64,000 nt of DNA, taken from positions 558,001 to 622,000 of the forward strand of contig NZ_CP007212.1 of NCBI RefSeq assembly GCF_001411805.1, in the 5' to 3' direction. A program made the translations under genes and the position numbers. The notes beneath the pieces were generated by a model. That model did no database searches, had not been told where the DNA came from, and saw nothing but the letters and a program-made list of their open reading frames with translations. Below are positions 49,122 through 62,107 of the stretch, in pieces. Source of the stretch: Burkholderia plantarii. GTDB lineage: Bacteria; Pseudomonadota; Gammaproteobacteria; Burkholderiales; Burkholderiaceae. The first letter of the stretch is position 1, and each line of letters starts with the position of its first letter.

Positions 49122-49136
49122 TGTAGTTTTTCTACT
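49122..49136. promoter_or_regulatory. HexR-type palindromic operator, site 2
   Basis: TGTAG-TTTTT-CTACT is the same motif with one outer mismatch, about 85 bp before the edd start. Two sites about 140 bp apart would allow HexR to control edd and its own gene together, perhaps through looping. Confidence 0.65.
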
Positions 49137-49221
49137 AGACTTTGCCGCGTTTGGTCGGCAAGCCGACCAGCCCCGTGATTCCAGCCGCCGGCACCGCCCG
49201 GCATCAGAGGAGCCGCCCAGC

Positions 49222-51105
49222 ATGGCCTCGCCGCATCCCACTCTCGTGAAGGTGACCGAGCGCGTGATCGCGCGCAGCCGTCCGACCCGCACCGCCTATC
49301 TCGACCGTATCGCCGCCGCGCAGGGCCGCTTCCCGGCGCGCGGCGCGCTGTCGTGCGCGAACCTCGCGCACGGTTTCGCCGGCCTCGAAGGCAACGACAA
49401 GTTCGTGATCAAGTCGATCCGCGAGCCGAACATCGGCATCGTCTCGTCGTACAACGAGATGCTGTCGGCGCACGCGCCCTACGTCTCGTATCCCGACATC
49501 ATCAAGGCGGCCGCGCGCGAGAACGGCGGCGTGGCGCAATTCGCGGGCGGCGTGCCGGCGATGTGCGACGGCGTCACGCAGGGCAACCCGGGCATGGAAC
49601 TGTCGCTGTTCTCGCGCGAGACGATCGCGATGAGCACGGCGATCGCGCTGACCCACAACATGTTCGACGCCGCGCTCTGCCTCGGCATATGCGACAAGAT
49701 CGTGCCGGGCCTCTTGATCGGCGCGCTGCAGTTCGGCCACCTGCCGACCATCTTCGTGCCGGCCGGCCCGATGACGAGCGGCCTGTCGAACGACGACAAG
49801 GCGAAGATCCGCCAGCAGTTCGCCACCGGCCAGGTCGGCCGCGACGCGCTGCTCGAGGCCGAATCGGCCGCCTATCACGGCCACGGCACCTGCACGTTCT
49901 ACGGCACCGCGAACAGCAACCAGATGCTGATGGAAGTGATGGGCCTGCACCTGCCCGGCTCGGCGTTCGTGCATCCGCACACGCCGCTGCGCGACGCGCT
50001 GACGGCCGCCGCGGCACGCCGCGTGCTCGACCTGACGGTCGAGCGCGGCAGCTACACGCCGATCGGCCACGTGGTGGACGAGAAAGCCGTGATCAACGGC
50101 ATCGTCGCGCTGCTCGCCACCGGCGGCTCGACCAACCACACCATGCACCTCGTCGCGATCGCGCGCGCGGCCGGCATCCTGATCGACTGGGACGATTTCG
50201 ACGCGCTGTCGGCGATCGTGCCGCTGCTCGCGAAGATCTATCCGAACGGCAAGGCCGACGTGAACCACTTCCACGCGGCGGGCGGCGTGGCGTTCCTGGT
50301 GCGCAACCTGCTGGAAGGCGGCCTGCTGCACGAGGATGTGACGACGGTGGCGGGCCGCGGCCTGTCGCACTACACGCACGAGCCGAAGCTGATCGACGGC
50401 AAGCTCGAATGGGTGCCGGGCGTGGCCGCCAGCCAGGACCCGAAGGTGCTGCGCCCGATCGCCGAGCCGTTCGCGCCGGACGGCGGCCTGCGTCTGATGC
50501 AGGGGCGCCTCGGCCGCGGCGTGATCAAGATCTCGGCGGTCGCGCCGGAGCACCGCAAGGTGGTGGCGCCGGCCATCGTGTTCGATTCGCAGGAGGCCGT
50601 GCAGGCTGCGTTCGACGCGGGCGAACTGAAGCGCGACTTCGTCGCCGTGGTGCGGTTCCAGGGCGCGCGCGCCAACGGCATGCCCGAGCTGCACCGTTTG
50701 ACGCCGCTGCTCGGCGTGCTGCAGGATCAGGGTTTCCATGTCGCGCTGGTCACCGACGGCCGCATGTCGGGCGCGTCGGGCAAGGTGCCGGCGGTGATCC
50801 ACGTCTCGCCGGAAGCGCTGCTCGACGGGCCGCTCGCGAAGGTGCGCAGCGGCGACACGATCGTGATCGACGCTCAGGCCGGCGTGCTCGACGTCGAGGT
50901 CGACGCGAACGAATGGGCCGCGCGCGAGCTGGCGCGCCCCACGCATCAGGCCGACAACGAGGTCGGCTTCGGCCGTGAACTGTTCGGCGTGTTCCGCGCG
51001 GCGGCGATGCCGGCCGAGGCGGGCGCCTCGGTGTTCGGCGCGCTGGTCGGCGAGACCATGGAGAGTGCGCAGGTCGCGCAGGCCGGCGCGACGATCGCGC
51101 ACTGA
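49222..51105 (+). CDS. edd: 6-phosphogluconate dehydratase
   Basis: First dedicated Entner-Doudoroff enzyme, making KDPG from 6-phosphogluconate with a [4Fe-4S] cluster. The 627-residue IlvD/Edd protein has [63 protein letters not shown] (Fe-S Cys residues), [13 protein letters not shown] and [23 protein letters not shown] 49222 has GAGGAG upstream; the frame is open further but that part overlaps the regulatory region. eda follows. Confidence 0.96.
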   Translation: MASPHPTLVKVTERVIARSRPTRTAYLDRIAAAQGRFPARGALSCANLAHGFAGLEGNDKFVIKSIREPNIGIVSSYNEMLSAHAPYVSYPDIIKAAARENGGVAQFAGGVPAMCDGVTQGNPGMELSLFSRETIAMSTAIALTHNMFDAALCLGICDKIVPGLLIGALQFGHLPTIFVPAGPMTSGLSNDDKAKIRQQFATGQVGRDALLEAESAAYHGHGTCTFYGTANSNQMLMEVMGLHLPGSAFVHPHTPLRDALTAAAARRVLDLTVERGSYTPIGHVVDEKAVINGIVALLATGGSTNHTMHLVAIARAAGILIDWDDFDALSAIVPLLAKIYPNGKADVNHFHAAGGVAFLVRNLLEGGLLHEDVTTVAGRGLSHYTHEPKLIDGKLEWVPGVAASQDPKVLRPIAEPFAPDGGLRLMQGRLGRGVIKISAVAPEHRKVVAPAIVFDSQEAVQAAFDAGELKRDFVAVVRFQGARANGMPELHRLTPLLGVLQDQGFHVALVTDGRMSGASGKVPAVIHVSPEALLDGPLAKVRSGDTIVIDAQAGVLDVEVDANEWAARELARPTHQADNEVGFGRELFGVFRAAAMPAEAGASVFGALVGETMESAQVAQAGATIAH

Positions 51106-51212
51106 GCCGCCTCAGGCTGAATGGCATTGAACCGAATCGGGTCGAGCGCGCCGCGCGGCGAATCCGCCGGGGCCGGCCCGGCCCACGCATCGAATCACAG
51201 GAGAAGCAGCAG

Positions 51213-51839
51213 ATGAAGACGATCCACGACATCGTGAAACTCGGCCCGGTGATTCCGGTGCTGGCGTTCGAGACGGTCGAGCAGGGCGAGCATGTGTCGC
51301 GCGCGCTGCACGCGGGCGGCGTGAAGGTGCTGGAAATCACGCTGCGCACCGAGGCGGGCCTGAAGGCGATCGAGCGCGCGAGCCAGCTCGCCGACGACAT
51401 CGTGGTCGGCGTCGGCACGATCACGAAGCCCGAGCACTGCGCGCTCGCGAAGAAGGCCGGCGCGCAGTTCGGCGTGTCGCCGGGCCTCACGAAGGCCATG
51501 CATCAGGCATCGCTCGACGCCGGCCTGCCGCTGCTGCCCGGCGTGATGACGCCGACCGACATCATCACGGCGCTCGAACTCGGCTACGAGGTGGTGAAGT
51601 TCTTCCCGGCGCAGCAGGCGGGCGGCATCCCGATGCTGCAGGCGTTCCACGGCCCGTTCCCGACGCTGAAGTTCTGCCCGACGGGCGGGATCAGCGCGCA
51701 GACGGCGCCCGATTTCCTGAAGCAGCCGAACGTGGTCTGCGTGGGCGGTTCGTGGCTGACGCCGAAGGCCGCGCTCGCGGCGCAGGACTGGGCCGAGGTC
51801 ACGCGGCTCGCGCAGGCCGCGAGCCAACTGGTTCGCTGA
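51213..51839 (+). CDS. eda: KDPG/KHG aldolase
   Basis: Cleaves 2-keto-3-deoxy-6-phosphogluconate to pyruvate and glyceraldehyde 3-phosphate. The 208-residue protein has VIPVLAFETVEQGEHVSRAL, LEITLRTEAGLKAIE (catalytic Glu), VGVGTITKPEH, and the Schiff-base Lys in GYEVVKFFPAQQAGG. Strong CAGGAGAAGC site. Immediately after edd, giving the normal edd-eda module. Confidence 0.96.
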   Translation: MKTIHDIVKLGPVIPVLAFETVEQGEHVSRALHAGGVKVLEITLRTEAGLKAIERASQLADDIVVGVGTITKPEHCALAKKAGAQFGVSPGLTKAMHQASLDAGLPLLPGVMTPTDIITALELGYEVVKFFPAQQAGGIPMLQAFHGPFPTLKFCPTGGISAQTAPDFLKQPNVVCVGGSWLTPKAALAAQDWAEVTRLAQAASQLVR

Positions 51840-52436
51840 ATGGATTCGCCGGGTTGGCTTGCCGAATTGGCTCCCATCGGCGCCGGGTCGGCACGCTGAA
51901 TCGCTTCATGGGGTGGTGTGCCCGCCGGCGCGCGGCTTGCCGGCCGTCGATCGGCAGATGTCGACGCTAATTCTCGTGCCGATGCCGGCCGGCGGGATCG
52001 ATGGTTGCATCCGCATCCGCCGGCGCCACGCGTGCCACGCTCGCCAGGCCGTCGCAGCCTGCATCCCGCATCGGGCCGACCTGCCTCGGCTGCCGCTGCC
52101 ACCACCGGCTCCGCGTCCATCCGCGTGCCGCCGCACCTCCGTGACGCAGCCGCGCGCCCACCGTGCCGCTGACGTCGCTCGCGGCGAATTTTCCCCGTCT
52201 CCCCTATAGTGACCAGCGCGCATGCGGGCCGGCCGGCCGGCATGCCCGATTCGTCAGACTTGTCGCCGATTGCTAGGGGTTTGTGCGAATGGAACCGGTT
52301 CTATCGCGCATGGCTAAACGAAAGTAGAATTCAGCGTCCCGCCGGGCGCGCTTCGCGGCGCCGCGCGGGCATCAGAGAATACCGGGCGCCGCAGGCTCGC
52401 CGGCCCGGTTCCAACAATCGAAGGAGGAGAAGTTCC
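51840..52436. other. Intergenic region eda-gntT
   Basis: A 597-bp region without a gene. The first about 350 bp are GC-rich with no clear open frame of good coding bias. A GntR/LacI-type palindrome (separate entry) lies 133 bp before the permease start, and a weak TATAGT at 52205-52210 could be a -10 box without a good -35. Confidence 0.55.
52289..52304. promoter_or_regulatory. LacI/GntR-type palindrome upstream of the gluconate permease
   Basis: ATGGAACCGGTTCTAT is a 16-bp palindrome with 7 of 8 pairs matched and a central CG, the layout of LacI-family operators. Its ACCGGT core recalls the sites of the gluconate repressor GntR. The regulator gene itself is not in the window. Confidence 0.5.
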
Positions 52437-53801
52437 ATGGGGGCAGTACAGGGCAGCATGCTGCTGGTGTGCGCGCTGATCGCGATCGTGTTGCTGATCG
52501 TGCTGATCGCGCGCTACAAGATTTATCCGTTCCTCGTGCTGATCATCGTCTCGCTCGGCCTTGGCCTGGTGGTCGGCATGCCGATGGACAAGATCGTCAA
52601 GTCGTTCGAGACCGGCAACGGCAACACGCTCGGCCACATCGCGATCGTGGTCGGCCTCGGTACGATGCTAGGCAAGATGATGGCCGAGTCGGGCGGCGCG
52701 GAACGCATCGCCACCACCATGATCGGCTGGTTCGGCGAGAAGAACATCCATTGGGCGATGCTGTTCGTCGCGATGATCATCGGCCTGCCGGTGTTCTTCG
52801 AGGTCGGCTTCGTGCTGCTGATCCCGATCGCGTTCAACGTCGCCAAGCGCACCGGCAAGTCGCTGCTGCTGATCGGCTTGCCGATGGTGGCGGGCCTGTC
52901 CGTCGTGCATGGCCTGATTCCGCCGCACCCGGCCGCGCTGCTGGCCGTGCAGGCGTTCGGCGCCGACATCGGCAAGACGATCGCCTACGGCCTGATCGTC
53001 GGCATTCCGACCGCTATCATCGCCGGGCCGCTGTTCGCGCTGGTGATCCACAAGTACGTGAAGCTGCCGGAGAACAACCCGCTCGCCTCGCAGTTCGTCG
53101 ATTCGGGCGACCAGGCGCGCCATGACCGCGAGTTGCCGGGCTTCGGCATCACGCTGTTCACGATCCTGCTGCCGGTGGTGCTGATGCTGATCGGCAGCTG
53201 GGCCGACCTGCTGTTCGCGCCGAAGACGCTGCCGAACAACCTGCTGCGCTTCGCCGGCACCTCCGACGTCGCGCTGCTGATCGCGGTGCTGGTCAGCTTC
53301 TGGACCTTCGGCGCGAAGCAGGGCTTCAACCGCGAGCAGATCCAGAAGTTCTGCGGCGAGTGTCTCGCGCCGATCGCCGGCATCACGCTGATCGTCGGCG
53401 CGGGCGGCGGCTTCGGCGGCGTGCTGCGCGACAGCGGGATCTCGCAGCAGATCGTGGCCACGGCCACCCAGGCGCACCTGTCGCCGCTGCTGCTCGGCTG
53501 GTTCGCCGCCGCGCTGATCCGGCTCGCGACGGGCTCGGCGACGGTCGCCATGACCACCGCCTGCGGCATCGTCGCGCCGATCGCGGCCGCGGCCGGCGGC
53601 TCGGTCAAGCCCGAGCTGCTGGTGCTCGCCACCGGCTCCGGCTCGCTGATCTTTTCGCACGTGAACGACGGCGGATTCTGGCTGATCAAGGAATACTTCG
53701 GGATGACGGTCGGCCAGACTTTCAAGACCTGGACGGCGCTCGAGACGCTGATCTCGCTGCTCGGGCTCGCGTTCACGATGGTGCTCGCCACCGTTCTGTA
53801 A
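52437..53801 (+). CDS. gntT: Gluconate:H+ symporter, GntP family
   Basis: A 454-residue inner-membrane permease with about twelve hydrophobic segments. The GntP signature blocks are present: YPFLVLIIVSLGLGLVVGMP, GLGTMLGKMMAESGGAERIA, GLPVFFEVGFVLLIPIAF, VHGLIPPHPAALLAVQAFGAD and LIFSHVNDGGFWLIKEYFG. AAGGAGGAGA precedes the ATG. Together with the following gluconokinase it feeds 6-phosphogluconate into edd-eda. The exact member name (GntT/GntP/GntU) is a guess. Confidence 0.9.
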   Translation: MGAVQGSMLLVCALIAIVLLIVLIARYKIYPFLVLIIVSLGLGLVVGMPMDKIVKSFETGNGNTLGHIAIVVGLGTMLGKMMAESGGAERIATTMIGWFGEKNIHWAMLFVAMIIGLPVFFEVGFVLLIPIAFNVAKRTGKSLLLIGLPMVAGLSVVHGLIPPHPAALLAVQAFGADIGKTIAYGLIVGIPTAIIAGPLFALVIHKYVKLPENNPLASQFVDSGDQARHDRELPGFGITLFTILLPVVLMLIGSWADLLFAPKTLPNNLLRFAGTSDVALLIAVLVSFWTFGAKQGFNREQIQKFCGECLAPIAGITLIVGAGGGFGGVLRDSGISQQIVATATQAHLSPLLLGWFAAALIRLATGSATVAMTTACGIVAPIAAAAGGSVKPELLVLATGSGSLIFSHVNDGGFWLIKEYFGMTVGQTFKTWTALETLISLLGLAFTMVLATVL

Positions 53802-53818
53802 GAAGCAAGGGGTAGTCA

Positions 53819-54322
53819 ATGATTTTGATCGCAATGGGCGTCTCGGGCGCCGGCAAGACGCGCATCGGCGAACTGCTGGCGGAGCGCCTCGGATGCACGT
53901 TCACCGATGGCGACGCGTTCCACAGCGCCGGCAACAAGGAAAAGATGCATCACGGCATTCCGCTCACCGACGACGACCGCTGGCCGTGGCTGAAGGCGAT
54001 CCGCGCGGCGATCGAGGCGAAGCAGCGCGCGGGCGAGACGGCGGTGTTCACCTGCTCGTCGCTGAAGCGCTCGTATCGCGACGTGCTGCGCGGCGGCGAC
54101 GCCGACGTGCGCTTCGTCTACCTGCAGGGCACGATGGAAGTGCTGAGCGAGCGGCTCAAGACGCGCACCGGCCACTTCTTCGATCCGTCGCTGCTGCAGA
54201 GCCAGCTCGACACGCTCGAGGTGCCGGGCGACGACGAGGCGGTCGAGGTCAGCATCGAGCAGACGCCCGAGCAGATGGTCGACGAGGTGCTGAAGAAGCT
54301 CGGCCTCGCCTCGAAGGCCTGA
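53819..54322 (+). CDS. gntK: Gluconokinase
   Basis: Phosphorylates gluconate to 6-phosphogluconate. The 167-residue P-loop kinase has MGVSGAGKTRIGELLAERLG at the N-terminus, FTDGDAFHSAGNKEKMHHGIPLTDDDRWPW, CSSLKRSYRDVLR and LKTRTGHFFDPSLLQSQLDTLE, all typical of GntK. It is 17 bp after the permease. A terminator follows. Confidence 0.95.
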   Translation: MILIAMGVSGAGKTRIGELLAERLGCTFTDGDAFHSAGNKEKMHHGIPLTDDDRWPWLKAIRAAIEAKQRAGETAVFTCSSLKRSYRDVLRGGDADVRFVYLQGTMEVLSERLKTRTGHFFDPSLLQSQLDTLEVPGDDEAVEVSIEQTPEQMVDEVLKKLGLASKA

Positions 54323-54379
54323 CGGCCGCATTGCGATCACGCGGGCCGGCGCTGCCGGCGCCCGGCTCGCGCCATGAAA

Positions 54380-54418
54380 AAGGCGCCCGGCGGCGAATGC
54401 CCCGGGCGCCTTCGTTTT
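54380..54418 (+). terminator. Terminator between gntK and purB
   Basis: An 11-bp stem (54380-54390 with 54402-54412) with A-rich left flank and TTCGTTTT after it lies between the converging gntK and purB genes. It can act in both directions. Confidence 0.75.
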
Positions 54419-54452
54419 GCGTGCCGCGCGGCGGCACGCCGTCATGCATGCG

Positions 54453-56992
<2,540 letters not shown>

Positions 56993-57334
56993 GATACCGT
57001 CGGCGCGGATAGCGGGATAGCCGACACGCGGGCGGGGTCAATCGGCATGCTGCGGCGTGCCTCCCAGCTTGGCGCAGCCCGCCCGCCAGCCTTGTCGGGC
57101 AAGGCGCGGCACCCCTTGGCGCCGCACCGACGCTGGCTGGTATCGCATTTCACGGCGCGTCCGACGCCGCTTCCCGAAGGCATGGGGATTGCCGCCGTTC
57201 AGGGACGGAACCCGCCGGTTGCCCGGTAATAGCGCGATCATGCAAGAAACGCATAATCGAATAAACAAACGGCATTGGATTTCGAAAACCTGATTTTCGA
57301 CAATGTGCGTCATTCGCTGACCGTTGGAGAATCC
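56993..57334. other. Intergenic region LysR-gdhA
   Basis: A 342-bp region with no credible gene. Composition turns AT-rich after about 57240 (ATAATC, AATAAAC), probably the gdhA promoter, followed by a palindrome at 57273-57305 (separate entry). Confidence 0.5.
57273..57305. promoter_or_regulatory. Inverted repeat in the gdhA leader
   Basis: TCGAAAA (57282-57288) and TTTTCGA (57294-57300) form perfect 7-bp arms with a 5-bp spacer, flanked by CATTG and CAATG at nearly symmetric positions. It ends 30 bp before the gdhA start and could be a regulator site or a leader hairpin. Confidence 0.45.
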
Positions 57335-58639
57335 ATGTCTTCGCAACCGCAGTCCTCGCTCGTCGCGCAGTCCATTCCGTCCTACCTGAACGCGGAAGCG
57401 TTGGGCCCGTGGGGCAACTACCTGCAGCAGGTCGACCGCGTCGCGCCGTATCTCGGCTCGCTGTCGCGCTGGCTCGAAACGCTGAAGCGCCCGAAGCGCA
57501 TCCTCGTGGTCGACGTGCCGATCGAGCTCGATAACGGCACCGTGGCCCACTTCGAGGGCTATCGCGTGCAGCACAACGTCTCGCGCGGCCCCGGCAAGGG
57601 TGGCGTGCGCTACCACCAGGACGTCACGCTCTCGGAAGTGATGGCGCTGTCGGCCTGGATGTCGGTCAAGAACGCGGCCGTCAACGTGCCGTATGGCGGC
57701 GCGAAGGGCGGCATCCGCGTCGATCCGCGCAAGCTCTCGCGCGGCGAACTCGAGCGCATGACGCGCCGCTACACGAGCGAGATCGGCATCATCATCGGGC
57801 CGAACACCGATATCCCGGCGCCGGACGTCAACACCAACGAACAGGTGATGGCGTGGATGATGGACACCTACTCGATGAACCAGGGCCAGACGGCCACCGG
57901 CGTCGTGACCGGCAAGCCGATCACGCTCGGCGGCTCGCTCGGCCGCCGCGAGGCGACCGGCCGCGGCGTGTTCGTGGTGGGCTGCGAGGCGGCCCAGAAG
58001 AAGGGTGTCGAGATCCAGGGCGCGCGCATCGCGGTGCAGGGCTTCGGCAACGTCGGCGGGATCGCCGGCAAGCTGTTCCAGGAAGCGGGCGCGAAGGTCG
58101 TCGCCGTGCAGGATCACACCGGCACGATCTACCAGCCGGCCGGCGTGGACGCCGTGAAGCTGCTCGACCACGTCGCGCGCACCGGCGGCGTGGCGGGCTT
58201 CGAGGGCGCCGAGCCGATGGCGAACGACGAGTTCTGGACCGTCGAGACCGAGATCCTGATCCCGGCCGCGCTCGAGAACCAGATCACCGAGAAGAACGCC
58301 GGCAAGATCCGCACGAAGATCGTCGTCGAAGGCGCGAACGGCCCGACCACCACGGCGGCCGACGACATCCTCGCGGCCAACGGCGTGCTGGTGATCCCCG
58401 ACGTGATCGCCAACGCGGGCGGCGTGACCGTCTCGTATTTCGAATGGGTGCAGGATTTCTCGAGCTTTTTCTGGACCGAGGACGAGATCAACCAGCGGCT
58501 CGAGCGCATCATGCGCGAGGCGTTCGCCGGCGTCTGGTCGGTCGCGCAGGAGCACAATGTGTCGGTGCGCACGGCGGCGTTCATCGTGGCCTGCAAGCGG
58601 ATCCTGATGGCGCGCGAAATGCGCGGCCTCTATCCCTGA
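57335..58639 (+). CDS. gdhA: Glutamate dehydrogenase
   Basis: Interconverts glutamate and 2-oxoglutarate plus ammonia. The 434-residue protein has [38 protein letters not shown] (catalytic Lys), [18 protein letters not shown], and the NAD-binding loop [16 protein letters not shown]. The length and loop suggest an NAD-type Glu/Leu dehydrogenase family member. A classic terminator follows and then the glutamate importer. Confidence 0.95.
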   Translation: MSSQPQSSLVAQSIPSYLNAEALGPWGNYLQQVDRVAPYLGSLSRWLETLKRPKRILVVDVPIELDNGTVAHFEGYRVQHNVSRGPGKGGVRYHQDVTLSEVMALSAWMSVKNAAVNVPYGGAKGGIRVDPRKLSRGELERMTRRYTSEIGIIIGPNTDIPAPDVNTNEQVMAWMMDTYSMNQGQTATGVVTGKPITLGGSLGRREATGRGVFVVGCEAAQKKGVEIQGARIAVQGFGNVGGIAGKLFQEAGAKVVAVQDHTGTIYQPAGVDAVKLLDHVARTGGVAGFEGAEPMANDEFWTVETEILIPAALENQITEKNAGKIRTKIVVEGANGPTTTAADDILAANGVLVIPDVIANAGGVTVSYFEWVQDFSSFFWTEDEINQRLERIMREAFAGVWSVAQEHNVSVRTAAFIVACKRILMAREMRGLYP

Positions 58640-58713
58640 TCACCCCCTGGACCGGCGGCTTGCCGCCGGTCGACCCGGCGGCGCGGCTCCCCCCGCCGCG
58701 CCGCCACCCGTTG

Positions 58714-58746
58714 CGGGCGATACCGGATCCGGTATCGCCCGTTTTT
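58714..58746 (+). terminator. Intrinsic terminator after gdhA
   Basis: A 28-bp perfect palindrome (58714-58741) forms a long GC-rich hairpin followed directly by TTTTT. It separates gdhA from gltI and is the clearest terminator in the window. Confidence 0.9.
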
Positions 58747-58886
58747 CACATCTGGACCCGTTTGAGATGGCACGTCAGGCGTGACACATGAACTGTGAAC
58801 AATCAAAACAAAATGCGCCCGACAACAATTTCTTTCATTAGAGTTACTTTGTTAGACTGCCTGACGTTAGCCCAAGGAGATGCCAG

Positions 58887-59780
58887 ATGAAAATCAAACA
58901 AGCGCTGCTGCTCACCGCCGCCCTCGCCACCTTCGCCGGCGGTGCCATCGCGCAGGAGACGGGGACCCTCAAGAAGATCAAGGACACCGGCGTGATCGCG
59001 CTCGGTCACCGCGAGTCGTCGATTCCGTTTTCGTACTATGACCAGAACCAGCAGGTGATCGGCTACGCGCGCGACTTCCAGATGCGCATCGTCGACGCCG
59101 TGAAGAAGAAGCTGAACCTGCCGAACCTGCAGACCAAGAACATCCCGGTCACGTCGCAGAACCGGATTCCGCTGGTGCAGAACGGCACCGTGGACATCGA
59201 GTGCGGCTCGACCACCAATAACCTTGACCGCCAGAAGCAGGCCGCCTTCTCGACCACCTATTTCGTGATCGGCACGCGCCTGATGACCTCGAAGGACTCG
59301 GGCATCAAGGATTTCGCCGACCTCAAGGGCAAGACCGTCGTGACGACGGCGGGCACCACCTCCGAACGCCTGCTGCGCGCGATGAACAACGACAAGCAGA
59401 TGGGCATGAGCATCATCAGCGCGAAGGACCACGGCGAGTCGTTCCAGACGCTCGAGACGGGCCGCGCGGTCGCGTTCATGATGGACGACGCGCTGCTGGC
59501 CGGCGAGCGCGCCAAGGCGAAGAAGCCCGACAACTGGGTGATCGTCGGGACGCCGCAATCGGAAGAGGCCTACGGCTGCATGATGCGCAAGGACGATCCG
59601 GCCTTCAAGAAGGTGGTCGACGATGCGATCATCGAGACCGAGAAGTCGGGCGAGGCAGCCAAGCTCTATACGAAGTGGTTCGAGAACCCGATCCCGCCGA
59701 AGGGGCTGAACCTGAACTTCCCGCTGTCGGACGCGATGAAGAAGCTCTACGCGAGCCCGAACGACAAGGCGCTCGACTGA
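58887..59780 (+). CDS. gltI: Glutamate/aspartate ABC transporter binding protein
   Basis: A 297-residue periplasmic amino-acid-binding protein (SBP_bac_3). Signal peptide residues 1-22 (ending GAIA), then GTLKKIKDTGVIALGHRESSIPFSYYD, IVDAVKKKLN, VDIECGSTTNNLDRQKQAAFS and GKTVVTTAGTTSERLLR, matching GltI. AAGGAGA precedes the ATG. A stem-loop attenuator separates it from the permease genes, so it may be made in excess. Confidence 0.95.
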   Translation: MKIKQALLLTAALATFAGGAIAQETGTLKKIKDTGVIALGHRESSIPFSYYDQNQQVIGYARDFQMRIVDAVKKKLNLPNLQTKNIPVTSQNRIPLVQNGTVDIECGSTTNNLDRQKQAAFSTTYFVIGTRLMTSKDSGIKDFADLKGKTVVTTAGTTSERLLRAMNNDKQMGMSIISAKDHGESFQTLETGRAVAFMMDDALLAGERAKAKKPDNWVIVGTPQSEEAYGCMMRKDDPAFKKVVDDAIIETEKSGEAAKLYTKWFENPIPPKGLNLNFPLSDAMKKLYASPNDKALD

Positions 59781-59813
59781 ATCGCCCGGCGTTCCATTTG
59801 ACGCTCTGATGCA

Positions 59814-59848
59814 ACGGAAGAGGCTTCGCGCTTCTTCCGTTTCTTTTT
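59814..59848 (+). terminator. Intra-operon stem-loop (attenuator) between gltI and gltJ
   Basis: An 11-bp stem (59814-59824 with 59830-59840, one G-U pair) with a 5-base loop is followed by TTCTTTTT. It lies in the 93-bp gap between gltI and gltJ and would end part of the transcripts or protect the gltI mRNA 3' end, giving more binding protein than permease. Confidence 0.75.
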
Positions 59849-59873
59849 GCCGGATGCTGGAGTCCTGTCCATC

Positions 59874-60614
59874 ATGTCTTACCACTGGAACTGGGGAATC
59901 TTCCTGAGCCCCGTTTCGACGGGCGAGCCGACCACCTACCTCGGCTGGCTGCTGTCGGGCTTCTGGGTGACCATCAAGGTCTCGCTCGTGGCCTGGGTGA
60001 TCGCGCTCATTGTCGGCTCGCTGTTCGGCGTGCTGCGCACCGTCCCCAACCGCTGGCTGTCCGCGCTCGGCACGCTCTACGTGTCGATTTTCCGCAATGT
60101 CCCGCTGATCGTGCAGTTCTTCATCTGGTATCTGGTGGTGCCCGAGCTGCTGCCGAGCGCGATCGGCACCTGGATCAAGCAGCTGCCGCCGGGCACGCAG
60201 TTCTTCACCGCCTCGGTGGTGTGCCTGGGCCTGTTCACCGGCGCGCGCGTCTGCGAGCAGGTGCGCTCGGGCATCGCCGCGCTGCCGAAGGGCCAGCGCG
60301 CGGCCGGGCTCGCGGTGGGCTTCACCGAATGGCAGACCTACCGCTTCGTGCTGCTGCCGGTGGCGTACCGGATCATCGTGCCGCCGCTCACCTCCGAGTT
60401 CCTGAACATTTTCAAGAACTCGGCGGTGGCCTCGACCATCGGCCTGCTCGACCTGTCGGCGCAGGCGCGCCAACTGGTCGACTACACCGCGCAGACCTAT
60501 GAATCGTTCATCGCCGTCACGCTGGCCTACGTCATCATCAACCTCGTCGTGATGGCCCTGATGCGCTGGATCGAGTCCAGGACGCGGCTGCCCGGCTACA
60601 TCGGAGGCAAGTGA
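59874..60614 (+). CDS. gltJ: Glutamate/aspartate ABC transporter permease GltJ
   Basis: A 246-residue inner-membrane permease of the HisMQ type. It has four or five hydrophobic segments and [19 protein letters not shown] and [28 protein letters not shown], the EAA-type loop that contacts GltL. ATG 59874 was taken over the upstream in-frame ATG because it lies closer to the family N-terminus. Its stop overlaps gltK. Confidence 0.93.
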   Translation: MSYHWNWGIFLSPVSTGEPTTYLGWLLSGFWVTIKVSLVAWVIALIVGSLFGVLRTVPNRWLSALGTLYVSIFRNVPLIVQFFIWYLVVPELLPSAIGTWIKQLPPGTQFFTASVVCLGLFTGARVCEQVRSGIAALPKGQRAAGLAVGFTEWQTYRFVLLPVAYRIIVPPLTSEFLNIFKNSAVASTIGLLDLSAQARQLVDYTAQTYESFIAVTLAYVIINLVVMALMRWIESRTRLPGYIGGK

Positions 60615-61287
60615 TGCACGACTTCGACTGGAGTGGAATTCCCGGCGCGTTGCCGGCGCTGTGGACGGGCGCGATCGTCACGCTCGAGATCACCGTGCTG
60701 GCGATCGTGGTCGGCATCGTGTGGGGCACGCTGCTCGCGCTGATGCGGCTGTCGGGCGTCACCGGGCTGCAATGGTTCGCGCGGCTCTACGTGACCGTGT
60801 TCCGTTCGATCCCGCTGGTGATGGTGCTGCTGTGGTTCTTCCTGATCGTGCCGCAGCTGCTGCAGGGCGTGCTCGGGCTGTCGCCGACCATCGACATCCG
60901 GCTCGCCTCGGCGATGATCGCGTTCTCGCTGTTCGAGGCCGCGTATTATTCTGAGATCATTCGCGCGGGGATCCAGGCGGTGCCGCGCGGGCAGGTCAAC
61001 GCGGCGTTCGCGCTCGGCATGGGCTACGGCCAGGCGATGCGCCTCGTGATCCTGCCGCAGGCGTTTCGCGCGATGGTGCCGCTGCTGCTCACGCAGGCGA
61101 TCGTGCTGTTCCAGGACACCTCGCTCGTCTACGTGATCAGCCTCGCGGACTTCTTCCGCACGGCCACCAACATCGGCGACCGCGACGGCACCAACGTCGA
61201 GATGATCCTGTTCGCGGGCGCCTGCTATTTCGTCGTGTGCGTGCTGGCATCCGCGCTCGTCAAAGGTCTTCAGAAAAAGGTTACAAG

Positions 61288-61291
<4 letters not shown>
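60614..61291 (+). CDS. gltK: Glutamate/aspartate ABC transporter permease GltK
   Basis: A 225-residue second permease of the GltJK pair. Hydrophobic segments and [19 protein letters not shown] plus [28 protein letters not shown] (EAA loop) are conserved. Start taken at ATG 60614 (TGATG overlap with gltJ); a GTG one codon upstream is also possible. Its stop overlaps the gltL start (ATGA). Confidence 0.93.
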
Positions 61292-62013
<722 letters not shown>

Positions 62014-62040
62014 GGACGCGCGCGTTCGCGGCTGCCGCAT

Positions 62041-62071
62041 GAAAAACGCCCGGCGCTGCCGGGCGTTTTTC
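62041..62071 (+). terminator. Bidirectional terminator after gltL
   Basis: A perfect 14-bp stem (GAAAAACGCCCGGC with its complement) with a 3-base loop has T-runs on both strands. It separates the converging gltL and glutamine amidotransferase genes. Confidence 0.9.
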
Positions 62072-62107
62072 ATGGATGGCGCGAAAGGCGCGAAGGGCGG
62101 GGGCCGC

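Noticed and set aside
49204..51102. Long minus-strand open frame over edd
   Set aside because: Same high-GC shadow effect; no domain or ribosome site, while edd carries all family motifs.
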